Positions 57,593 to 64,000 of a stretch of 64,000 nucleotides of DNA are shown piece by piece. Source of the DNA: Pseudonocardia sp. TRM90224 (GTDB lineage Bacteria; Actinomycetota; Actinomycetes; Mycobacteriales; Pseudonocardiaceae); assembly GCF_021245725.1 (NCBI RefSeq), contig NZ_JAJGSX010000007.1, positions 248,001 to 312,000 of the forward strand, given 5' to 3'. Position numbers and translations under genes: made by a program. The first letter of the stretch is position 1, and each line of letters opens with the position of its first letter. Under the pieces are notes generated by a model, which saw nothing but the letters and a program-made list of their open reading frames with translations, had not been told where the DNA came from and ran no database searches.

Positions 57593-58579
57593 GTGGATGT
57601 GCTGGCCGGGCCGCTGGAGCGGGCGATCGAGGTGCTGGCCGGGCTGCGGCTCACGGTGCTGACCGGCGCCGGGCTCTCCACCGATTCCGGCATCCCCGAC
57701 TACCGCGGGCCCGGCTCGCCGCGCCGCACACCCATGACCTACCAGGAGTTCCGCTCCGGCCCGGTCGCGCAGCGGCGGTACTGGGCGCGCAGCTACGTCG
57801 GGTGGGCCCGGATGGCGCACGCCCGACCGAACGCCGGTCACGACGCCCTGGCCAGGCTGGAGCGCGCGGGTGTCGTGCACGGGCTGATCACGCAGAACGT
57901 CGACGGCCTGCACACCGCCGCGGGCAGCGGCACTGTGATCGACCTGCACGGCCGCATCGACACCGTCGTCTGCCTCGAGTGCCTGCAGCGCAGCCCGCGC
58001 GTGGAGCTGCAACGCCGGTTCGAGGCGCTCAACCCCGGTTTCCTGGAGGCAGCCGGCGCGGAGATCGAGTCGGCACCCGACGGCGACGCCGTGCTGGAGC
58101 GGGTCGACGGCTTCCGGCTGGTCCCGTGCCTGGAGTGCGACGGCGTGCTCAAGCCCGACGTCGTCTTCTTCGGCGAGAACGTGCCCCGCGAGCGGGTCGC
58201 CGCCGCCTACACGATGGTCGACGACGCGGAAGGGCTGCTCGTCGCCGGCTCGTCGCTGACCGTAATGTCGGGGCTGCGGTTCGTGCGCCATGCCGCGAAG
58301 GCCGGCACCCCGGTCGTGATCCTCAACAGGGGCGCGACCAGGGGCGACGAGTTCGCCACCGTGCTCGTCGACGCGGGCTGCTCCGAGGCGCTCACCGTGC
58401 TGGCCGCGCCCTACGAGCGCCCTGAACAGCTGGGACCTACTGCGCGTCGCCCAGGCGGCGCCCCCGCGGCGTTGCGCGAATACGTCGATACAACAGCGGT
58501 ATCGCCGCATCCGCGCGCCTTGCGAGGACACCACCTGGACGCCGCTCGCTACGGCCCCAGCTGTTCAGGACCCTCCTAG
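57593..58579 (+). CDS. Sir2 family NAD-dependent protein deacetylase with repeat-derived C-terminus
   Basis: A 328-residue sirtuin: TVLTGAGLSTDSGIPDYRG near residues 21-39, TQNVDGLH near 103, catalytic His in LHGR near 119, zinc Cys CLEC near 126 and CLEC near 184, and AGSSLTV. The normal domain ends near residue 277; the last ~50 codons and the stop come from the 149-nt palindrome at 58421-58569. GTG start at 57593. The TAG shares a base with the next gene. Confidence 0.9.
   Translation: MDVLAGPLERAIEVLAGLRLTVLTGAGLSTDSGIPDYRGPGSPRRTPMTYQEFRSGPVAQRRYWARSYVGWARMAHARPNAGHDALARLERAGVVHGLITQNVDGLHTAAGSGTVIDLHGRIDTVVCLECLQRSPRVELQRRFEALNPGFLEAAGAEIESAPDGDAVLERVDGFRLVPCLECDGVLKPDVVFFGENVPRERVAAAYTMVDDAEGLLVAGSSLTVMSGLRFVRHAAKAGTPVVILNRGATRGDEFATVLVDAGCSEALTVLAAPYERPEQLGPTARRPGGAPAALREYVDTTAVSPHPRALRGHHLDAARYGPSCSGPS
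58421..58569. repeat. 149-nt imperfect palindrome within the sirtuin 3' end
   Basis: CCTGAACAGCTGGG (58421-58434) pairs with CCCAGCTGTTCAGG (58556-58569), and GATAC (58487-58491) with GTATC (58499-58503); both share the centre at 58495. Between them CCAGG and most bases also pair with a few one-base offsets. Many mismatches would be G-U pairs in the minus-strand RNA. A long hairpin RNA or a miniature inverted-repeat element are the readings. Confidence 0.82.
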
Positions 58580-59127
58580 TGTTCCCCGTGCTGGAGACGC
58601 CCCGCCTCATGCTGCGCGAGATCGTGCCCGCCGACGCGCACTCGCTTTTCGCCTTCCGCAGCGACGTCGAGGAGCAGAAGCACAACGACCCGCCGCACAA
58701 GGCCGTCTCCGAGTCGTACGAGCTGATCGCGCGGCTGGCCGCGGAGTACCGCGAGACGGGCGCCGTCCGGTGGGGCCTGACGATCAAGGGGTACGACGAC
58801 GTCGTCGGCCTGCTCGGCTTCAACTTCTGGGCGCGGGAGCACCACCGGGCCGGGATCGGTTACGACCTCAGCCGGCACCTGTGGGGTCAGGGCCTGATGT
58901 TCGAGGCGATGACCGCGGCGCTGGAGCACGGGTTCACGACGATGGGCCTCAACCGCGTCGAGGCGCACACGAACAGCGACAACCTCGCGTCGCGGCGCAT
59001 GCTGCAGCGGCTGGGCTTCTGGCAGGAGGGCACGTTCCACGACCACTTCTTCGAGGACGGCGCCTACCACGACGTCGCGCTCTACGTCATGCTGCGCCGC
59101 GACCGGCCCGAGCCTAGGGTGCCGTAG
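58579..59127 (+). CDS. GNAT family N-acetyltransferase (RimJ/RimL type)
   Basis: A 182-residue acetyltransferase: LETPRLMLREIVPADAHSLFAF, a GIGYDLSRHLWGQGLMFEAMTA core with the acetyl-CoA binding segment, and NRVEAHTNSDNLASRRMLQRLGF. GTG 58579 lies 8 bp after AGGA. It overlaps the sirtuin stop by one base, so an acetylase and a deacetylase are coupled. It overlaps the convergent DUF402 gene by 14 bp. Confidence 0.88.
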   Translation: MFPVLETPRLMLREIVPADAHSLFAFRSDVEEQKHNDPPHKAVSESYELIARLAAEYRETGAVRWGLTIKGYDDVVGLLGFNFWAREHHRAGIGYDLSRHLWGQGLMFEAMTAALEHGFTTMGLNRVEAHTNSDNLASRRMLQRLGFWQEGTFHDHFFEDGAYHDVALYVMLRRDRPEPRVP

Positions 59128-59626
59128 CGGCCAGGACGGCGAGCCAGCGGGCGCTCGTGTCGCCGTCGAACGGCGGCACGCCGGCCAGCATCGCCTTGTG
59201 CACCTCGTCGCACGTGCGCAGCGCCTCCTCGATGAGCGGCGCCGGGTAGGAGAGCAGCTCCTGGCGCTCGACGAACTCGTCCTCGTCGTCCACCCAGATC
59301 CGCCCGGCCCGGTCCTTGATCACGTCAAGATCGAGGTCGACGCACGCCGCGGTGCCGTCGTGCCACACCGGTGTCGTGCAGATGTCCACGTAGGTCGAGA
59401 ACGGCGCCGAGGACACGTCCTCGTAGAACGCGGCGGCGAACCCGGCGGGCGGCAGCAGCGCGACGTAGTCGTACGACGAGGTGAACGCCGCGCCCGGCCG
59501 GCTGACCGGGGTGCCGTTGCGGGCACCGACCCAGATGCCGTGCTCGTCGGCACCAAGGCGGACCCCGTCGTACTCCCAGTGCCGTGCACCGTCCCATTTG
59601 GAGAACACGATCCGAACGGCCGTCAC
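59114..59626 (-). CDS. DUF402 domain protein (FomD-like)
   Basis: A 170-residue beta-barrel protein with WEYDGVRLGADEHGIWVGAR, VDICTTPVWHDGTAACVDLDLDVIKDRAGRIWVDDEDEF near residues 80-118: the D-x-D-x-D and DEDEF acidic ligands of DUF402. Members are metal-dependent nucleotide diphosphatases or phosphohydrolases. The 3' end overlaps the GNAT gene. Confidence 0.86.
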   Translation of the reverse strand: MTAVRIVFSKWDGARHWEYDGVRLGADEHGIWVGARNGTPVSRPGAAFTSSYDYVALLPPAGFAAAFYEDVSSAPFSTYVDICTTPVWHDGTAACVDLDLDVIKDRAGRIWVDDEDEFVERQELLSYPAPLIEEALRTCDEVHKAMLAGVPPFDGDTSARWLAVLAATAP

Positions 59627-59637
59627 GTCTTACCAAC

Positions 59638-60006
59638 CTACGGGGCCGGCGGCGCCAGCAGAACCCGCAACGGTCGCGGTCCCGACTTCGACTCCGCCGC
59701 GGCGTCGGTGAGGATCTCCAGCACCGCGCGGTGCGTCGCGGGGTCGGCGGCCAGCAGCGCGGCGTCGTCCTCCCAGACCAGCACGACCTCGCCCGCCGGG
59801 AGCCAGGAGAGGTCGCGCACGCACTCCTCCAGCGCGTCGAGGTTGCGCCCGTAGTAACCGGGGAACTGCAACGCAGCGCCAACCTTTGTGAACAGCGAGC
59901 GCCGATCCGCCACTGCGGGCAGCACACCGACCGTCGCGCCGCCCCGGCGCGCAGCCGCGGCGACCTCGGCGGCGGGTCGCTCGACCCGCTCGACCCCGGC
60001 CCTCAT
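59638..60006 (-). CDS. Barstar-family ribonuclease inhibitor
   Basis: A 122-residue immunity protein: ADRRSLFTKVGAALQFPGYYGRNLDALEECVRDL near residues 36-70 is the barstar helix-loop with FPxYYGxNLDALxE. It begins at ATG 60006 overlapping the ribonuclease stop (ATGA), so inhibitor and toxin are made together and the cytoplasm is protected. Confidence 0.88.
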   Translation of the reverse strand: MRAGVERVERPAAEVAAAARRGGATVGVLPAVADRRSLFTKVGAALQFPGYYGRNLDALEECVRDLSWLPAGEVVLVWEDDAALLAADPATHRAVLEILTDAAAESKSGPRPLRVLLAPPAP

Positions 60007-60494
60007 CGCGTCGCCGTGACGTCGACGACGACGAAGCTCTCGTAGTGGTCGGCGGTGTAGTACACCTCGCGGTCCTTCCCCGTGACGAGCCGGCGCGCGC
60101 CACGATCCGACTCCCCGGGAGTGGGCACGGTGTACTCGCGGTAGAAACCGTCCGGTTTCCGCGGCAGCAGCCGCTCGCGGTTGCGGAAGGTGATCCCGTC
60201 GCGGTCGTAGCGGAACGGGCCGCCCGCCACGATCTGCTTCCACACCTGCGCGGCCTCCGGCGGCAACGCGCAGAGCGGCTGAACTGGAAGCCCCGACTCG
60301 GCGGCTCCCGGCACATCGGGGGCGACGGGACCGCATCCGGCCGGCGCTTGGGCCGTCCCTTGGACCGCCGTCCGGGCCGCCGCCGGGTCCGCACCGGCAG
60401 GCACCGGACCGGCGGGCCGGACGAGGAACGCGACGCCGATCACCGCGACGACGAGCACGAGACCCGCCAGCAGCGACCACGTGCGCCGGGTCAT
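60003..60494 (-). CDS. Secreted or anchored barnase-type (N1/T1) ribonuclease
   Basis: A 163-residue protein: an N-terminal hydrophobic segment (LLAGLVLVVAVIGVAFLV, residues 8-25) as signal or anchor, then a microbial ribonuclease domain with GGPFRYDRDGITFRNRE, the catalytic Glu in REYTVPTP, Arg in RGARRLV and His in YTADHYESF. Cuts RNA at G. Two Cys in the linker. Its inhibitor follows by ATGA. Confidence 0.9.
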   Translation of the reverse strand: MTRRTWSLLAGLVLVVAVIGVAFLVRPAGPVPAGADPAAARTAVQGTAQAPAGCGPVAPDVPGAAESGLPVQPLCALPPEAAQVWKQIVAGGPFRYDRDGITFRNRERLLPRKPDGFYREYTVPTPGESDRGARRLVTGKDREVYYTADHYESFVVVDVTATR

Positions 60495-60670
60495 TCGCGC
60501 CGGGCCGGGAACTTGGCCGAAACGACGTCGAGGAGGCGGTCGACACCAGCGGAAACGCCCCAGCAGAGCGGGATCAGCACCACCGTCGCCAGCAACACCT
60601 GGAAGGGGAACGGGAGCTGCGTGAGCCACAGCTCGACCGCGTCCCACCAGTCCGCGATCGCCCGTACCAC
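60491..60670 (-). CDS. Small single-pass membrane protein upstream of the ribonuclease
   Basis: A 59-residue product of GTG 60670: ADWWDAVELWLTQLPFPFQVLLA, then a hydrophobic VVLIPLCWGVSAGVDRLL. The stop TGA overlaps the ribonuclease ATG. It fits the short actinobacterial WWD-x-x-E-LWLTQLPF family with one membrane helix. The role is unknown; possible coupling or membrane partner of the ribonuclease. Confidence 0.72.
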   Translation of the reverse strand: MVRAIADWWDAVELWLTQLPFPFQVLLATVVLIPLCWGVSAGVDRLLDVVSAKFPARRE

Positions 60671-60714
60671 GCCTCACAGCGTAGACCCGGGCGTTCTTCG
60701 TTAGGTTCGGGCAC

Positions 60715-61680
60715 ATGTTCGCCGTCTATGCAGCCGAGCCCAACGCCGATGCTCCGCTCGAGTCGCTCCGGGTCGGTGAGCGCCCCGAGCCCCAGGTCCC
60801 CGACGGTTGGGTGCCCGTCTCGGTGACGGCCGCCAGCCTCAACATGCACGACCTCTGGACGCTGCGCGGGGTCGGCATCAAACCCGACCAGTTCCCCATG
60901 ATCCTCGGCTGCGACGGGGCCGGCACCCTCCCCGACGGGTCAGGTGTCGTCCTGCACTCCGTGATCGGCGACCCGTCGTGGCGCGGGGAGGAGACGCTCG
61001 ACCCGAAGCGCACCCTGCTCACCGAGAAGCACCAGGGCACGTTCGCCGACACCGTGGTCGTGCCCGCTCGCAACGCGGTACCGCTCCCGGACGGCCTCAC
61101 CGCCGCACAGGCGGCCGTCATGGGAACCGCGTGGCTCACCGCCTACCGGATGCTCTTCGTGAAGTCCGGGCTGCGGCCGGGGCAGACGATGCTCGTGCAG
61201 GGCGCCTCGGGTGGGGTCTCCACCGCCCTCGTCCAGCTCGGGAAGGCCGCCGGGATGCGTGTGTGGGTGACCGGGCGCACCGAGGAGAAGCGCGCGCTGG
61301 CCGCGAAGCTCGGCGCGCACGCCACCTTCCCCTCGGGAGAGCGCCTGCCCGAGCGCGTCGACGCCGTCTTCGAGACCGTCGGTGACGCCACGTGGGCGCA
61401 TTCGATGCGGGCGCTCAAGCCCGGCGGGGCGATCATCGTCTCCGGCGCGACGAGCGGCCCGAACCCCGGAGCGGACCTGCAGCGGCTGTTCTTCCTCCAG
61501 CTGCGGGTGATCGGCTCCACGATGGGCACCCGCGACGAGCTCGCGGACCTGCTGGCGTTCGTCGCGAACGCCGGGATCGACCCCGAGATCGGGCTCGAAC
61601 TGCCAATGGAAAGGGCCGAGGAAGGGTTCCGCGCGATGCTCGACGGAGACACCGCAGGCAAGATCGTGTTCACCCGCTGA
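60715..61680 (+). CDS. Zinc-type quinone oxidoreductase / MDR family protein
   Basis: A 321-residue MDR protein: LNMHDLWTLRGVGIKPDQFPMILGCDGAG, LTAAQAAVMGTAWLTAYRML, VQGASGGVSTALVQLGKAAG near residues 160-180 (nucleotide site). No structural-zinc Cys cluster. Reduces quinones or enones with NAD(P)H. Monocistronic; MarR gene follows at 61766. Confidence 0.86.
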   Translation: MFAVYAAEPNADAPLESLRVGERPEPQVPDGWVPVSVTAASLNMHDLWTLRGVGIKPDQFPMILGCDGAGTLPDGSGVVLHSVIGDPSWRGEETLDPKRTLLTEKHQGTFADTVVVPARNAVPLPDGLTAAQAAVMGTAWLTAYRMLFVKSGLRPGQTMLVQGASGGVSTALVQLGKAAGMRVWVTGRTEEKRALAAKLGAHATFPSGERLPERVDAVFETVGDATWAHSMRALKPGGAIIVSGATSGPNPGADLQRLFFLQLRVIGSTMGTRDELADLLAFVANAGIDPEIGLELPMERAEEGFRAMLDGDTAGKIVFTR

Positions 61681-61765
61681 TACCGCTGGGCGCGGTCAAG
61701 GGGCCGTTCGTCTCGAATCTCAGCAACCTTAGAGCCTCGATCGGCCCTCTCAGCACGTACAGTCT

Positions 61766-62236
61766 GTGACCGTGTCTGAGCCAGAGAGTCGAAGGGCGCC
61801 GGGATCGGTCTTCATCCCGGCGCCGCGAGTGACAGGTCTGGTCGAGCTGCTCGACCGGTTGGACCGCGCGGTGGCCACCGCGCTGTCCCCGGTCACCTCG
61901 GCGGAAGGCGTCAGCCGCGATGGCTGGCGCGTGTTGTTGATGCTCGCTCGTGGAGGTGGGCGGAGCATGGGCGAGATCGCTTCGCACACCGCGCTGCCGG
62001 CCCCGACGGCCACCCGGGTCGTCGACAAGCTGGTGGCGTCGCGGTTGGCGTTCCGCCGCACCGACCCGGTGGATCGCCGCCGGGTCCTCGTCCATCTCGC
62101 CACCGACGGACGTGCGGTGGTCGAACGGGTCTGCGGGCGCGTGGAACGCCGCGCAGGCGAGGCGATCGGCGCGTCGCACACCCCAGAACGCGCGCAGCTC
62201 GCCGAACTGCTCGAGGTGCTCGCTGTGCGCGCCTGA
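61766..62236 (+). CDS. MarR family transcriptional regulator
   Basis: A 156-residue regulator with the MarR winged helix: VSRDGWRVLLMLARGGGRSMGEIASHTALPAPTATRVVDKLVASRLAFRRTDPVDRRRVLVHLA. GTG at 61766 (a GTG two codons later is also possible). The gap before it contains no clear palindrome. Convergent with the MOSC gene (34 bp, no palindrome). Confidence 0.9.
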   Translation: MTVSEPESRRAPGSVFIPAPRVTGLVELLDRLDRAVATALSPVTSAEGVSRDGWRVLLMLARGGGRSMGEIASHTALPAPTATRVVDKLVASRLAFRRTDPVDRRRVLVHLATDGRAVVERVCGRVERRAGEAIGASHTPERAQLAELLEVLAVRA

Positions 62237-62270
62237 GCGACGAACGACCGTCTCCCCTACCGTCTCCCCG

Positions 62271-62915
62271 TCACAGCGTCGTGCCGGCCCCGATCCGGTC
62301 CAACCACTCCCGCCCGCGCGCACCCAGGTGCTCGCGGGCGGACTGCATTGCGGGCACGTGCTCGCGGTCGCCCGACATCGCCGCCACGACGTCGCGCACG
62401 GTCAGCCCGTGCGCGGGACGGTCGAGCAGCTCGACCGGGTCGCCGGCCGCCACCGTGCCCGCCCGCTCGACGCCGAGGTAGGCGCCGGGCCGCCGGGCCA
62501 GCGTGAAACGCTTCACGAGCCCCGGCTCGTCGAGGAAGCCCGCGAAGACGCGGCACGGGATGCGCGGGCCGCGCACCACCAGCACCGCCGTCCCGACTCG
62601 CCAGCGCTCGCCGACGACGGCGCCGGAGCAGTCGACGTCGGCCAGCGTCAGGTTCTCCCCGACCGAGCCGCGCACGATCGGCCGGCCCAGCTCGGTCGTC
62701 CAGAACGCAAGATCGGCCACGGAGTACGCGTACACGGCCTGGTCGGGTCCGCCGTGGTTGTCCACGTCGCAGACCGTGTCCCCGGCGACCCCGGCGGCGT
62801 CGACGCGGACGGCGCCTGGAACAGGACGTTTGTCGATCGCGGAACGACCCATACGGCCCGTCCACGCCCCGGTGCGCACCACCCCGACGTTGACCGACTC
62901 GACGCGGCCCGTCAC
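62271..62915 (-). CDS. MOSC domain protein
   Basis: A 214-residue MOSC protein (YiiM-like): GRMGRSAIDKRPVPGAVRVDAAGVAGDTVCDVDNHGGPDQAVYAYS, GRPIVRGSVGENLT with the conserved Gly-Glu-Asn, and RGPRIPCRVFAG with the Cys that binds molybdenum cofactor sulfur in the family. Likely a molybdenum-cofactor sulfur carrier or oxidoreductase. GTG start is approximate. Confidence 0.88.
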   Translation of the reverse strand: MTGRVESVNVGVVRTGAWTGRMGRSAIDKRPVPGAVRVDAAGVAGDTVCDVDNHGGPDQAVYAYSVADLAFWTTELGRPIVRGSVGENLTLADVDCSGAVVGERWRVGTAVLVVRGPRIPCRVFAGFLDEPGLVKRFTLARRPGAYLGVERAGTVAAGDPVELLDRPAHGLTVRDVVAAMSGDREHVPAMQSAREHLGARGREWLDRIGAGTTL

Positions 62916-63014
62916 CTCCCAGCCCCCATCGGTCCAAACTAACCCGATGAGTTCCGCCCCGTCGGCGGGTCACCACTTCGGTACGGCAACCCCGATCCGA
63001 GGAGAGGAGCCTCC

Positions 63015-63704
63015 GTGAGCACAACGTCGATACCCGACAGCGCGCTGCCGCCGGTCGTCTCGGCAGCGGAGTGGGCCACCGCCTACGAGGCCATGCTGGT
63101 CAAGGAGAAGGAGCTCACCCACGCCCGCGACGCGCTCGCCGCCGAGCGCCGCCGGATGCCCATGACGCCGGTCGAGAGCGACCACCGGTTCATCGGCCCG
63201 GACGGCGAGGTCGGCCTGCTCGACCTGTTCGCCGGGCGGCGCCAGCTGATCGTCTACCGCTTCTTCTACCAGCCTGATGTCGACGGCTGGCCGGACAAGG
63301 GCTGCGAAGGGTGCTCGTTCTTCACCGACCACGTGCCGCACCTGGCGCACGTCAACGTCCGCGACACGACCTTCGTGCTGGTCTCGCCGGCCGACCAGGA
63401 GAAGATCACCGCCTTGAAGCAGCGGATGGGCTGGGACGTGCCCTGGTACACCCTGCTCGGCGACGCGTTCAGCAAGGACTTCGGCGTCGACGAGCACTTC
63501 GGGCTCAACGTGTTCATCCACGACAACAGCGGCCGGGTGTTCCGCACCTACTTCGTGAACGGCCGCGGTGCGGAGCCGTTCACCCCGACCCGCTCGCTCC
63601 TCGACATCACCCCGCTCGGCCGGCAGGAGGAGTGGGAGGACACGCCGGCCGGCCGCCCGCAGGGCACCCCCTACTGGTGGGGCCGCCACGACGAGTACGA
63701 CTGA
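63015..63704 (+). CDS. DUF899 thioredoxin-like protein
   Basis: A 229-residue protein of the DUF899/AhpC-like group: EWATAYEAMLVKEKELTHARDALAAERRRMPM, YRFFYQPDVDG, CEGCSFFTDHVPHL with a CxxC, and a C-terminal EWEDTPAGRPQGTPYWWGRHDEYD. GTG 63015 follows GAGGAG. Thiol-disulfide oxidoreductase activity is likely but unproven. Confidence 0.88.
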   Translation: MSTTSIPDSALPPVVSAAEWATAYEAMLVKEKELTHARDALAAERRRMPMTPVESDHRFIGPDGEVGLLDLFAGRRQLIVYRFFYQPDVDGWPDKGCEGCSFFTDHVPHLAHVNVRDTTFVLVSPADQEKITALKQRMGWDVPWYTLLGDAFSKDFGVDEHFGLNVFIHDNSGRVFRTYFVNGRGAEPFTPTRSLLDITPLGRQEEWEDTPAGRPQGTPYWWGRHDEYD

Positions 63705-63726
63705 CGGGTGGTGCGCGGTCGCAGCG

Positions 63727-64000
63727 TCAGCCGGCCCACTGGCGGGCCATCGGCCTGCCCAGCGTGGAACGCCCGACGCCGAGCCGCGAGGCGGTGTTGG
63801 CGGCCGCGGCCCGGGCCTCGTCGAGCAGCACCGCGACCAGCTCGCCCACCGGCAGCTGACGGCCGAGCGGGTAGGCCTGGCCGGCCCACAGGCTCATCGA
63901 ATCGGGGTCGCCCAGCGCCCGGATCGGCTTCGTCATGTGGTGCAGCTGCGGGTACGCGGCCGGCGCAGCCGACGAGTGCTCGTCGAGGAACGGGTTGCGG
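63727..64000 (-). CDS. Nitronate monooxygenase family protein (C-terminal part)
   Basis: The C-terminal 90 residues of an FMN-dependent nitronate monooxygenase / 2-nitropropane dioxygenase: RNPFLDEHSS, PQLHHMTKPIRALG, MSLWAGQAYPLGRQLP and ELVAVLLDEARAA. The family end is recognisable; the rest is outside the window on the right. Converges on the DUF899 gene with 22 bp between. Confidence 0.8.
   Translation of the reverse strand, partial: RNPFLDEHSSAAPAAYPQLHHMTKPIRALGDPDSMSLWAGQAYPLGRQLPVGELVAVLLDEARAAAANTASRLGVGRSTLGRPMARQWAG

Noticed and set aside
58421..58569. Classical insertion sequence or MITE with target duplication
   Set aside because: No clear target-site duplication at the ends; kept only as an unclassified palindrome.
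1..64000. tRNA or rRNA genes
   Set aside because: No cloverleaf-like segments with the conserved T-loop sequence or rRNA motifs were noticed; a covariance-model scan would be decisive.

Overview
The window is 64 kb of very GC-rich DNA with strong third-position GC codon bias, dense operons joined by ATGA/GTGA overlaps, many GTG starts, and actinobacterial families (DUF3159, DUF899, TIGR03086, HrcA paired with DnaJ, F420/FMN split-barrel and LLM oxidoreductases). It looks like the chromosome of a Pseudonocardiaceae-type actinomycete; Pseudonocardia is my inference from composition and gene set, not a proven assignment. No rRNA, tRNA, CRISPR array or intact transposon was seen.

Layout. 0-8 kb: TetR-controlled FAD monooxygenase with a DUF3159 membrane protein, quinone oxidoreductase, lipoprotein serine hydrolase, hemerythrin protein, and a TetR-controlled three-gene redox operon. 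8.0-10 kb: a lower-GC island with a broken secreted-protein gene and three tandem copies of an unrecognised small gene. 10-20 kb: methyltransferase/HxlR pair, a TPP-enzyme/cyclase/hydrolase group, the hrcA-dnaJ-rsmE block, a siderophore-type binding protein behind an IdeR-like box, and hemW. 20.8-26.5 kb: assimilatory sulfate reduction operon (sulfite reductase, zinc ribbon, APS reductase, cysD, cysN, sirohydrochlorin chelatase) behind a cysteine-attenuator-type leader peptide. 27-32.4 kb: LacI-controlled sugar ABC importer with an uncharacterised enzyme. 32.5-36.5 kb: ECF sigma/anti-sigma/MFS operon, then a TauE/SafE exporter and a small protein, each behind a Cys-containing leader candidate. 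38.4-42.4 kb: the Pnkp/Hen1 RNA-repair cassette. 42.5-45.8 kb: FAD enzyme and sulfonate-monooxygenase-like LLM enzyme, divergent, each with its own leader peptide. 46-52 kb: N-formylglutamate amidohydrolase, DUF2382 stress protein, regulators, ACC deaminase homologue, ferritin-like protein. 52-57 kb: amine oxidase, enoyl-CoA hydratase, and a GntR-controlled phosphonate-type FAD oxidoreductase/HAD pair. 57-64 kb: sirtuin ending in a 149-nt palindrome, barstar/barnase pair, MarR, MOSC and DUF899 proteins, and a partial nitronate monooxygenase.

Two features stand out. First, four families of long intergenic palindromes (here called A, B, C and D) cap gene ends. By my count every convergent gap of 50 bp or more (11 of 11) carries at least one, while the shorter or overlapping convergent junctions have none. 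Outer stems are nearly invariant and inner stems and loops vary, so they look like mobile or duplicated bidirectional terminators. Second, short leader ORFs of the cysteine-responsive attenuator type, three with the motif RRHVD(L/F), stand before sulfur-linked genes. Two further Cys-containing leader candidates lack that motif; one of them runs into a perfect 14-bp stem that touches the ribosome binding site of an unrecognised 69-residue protein.
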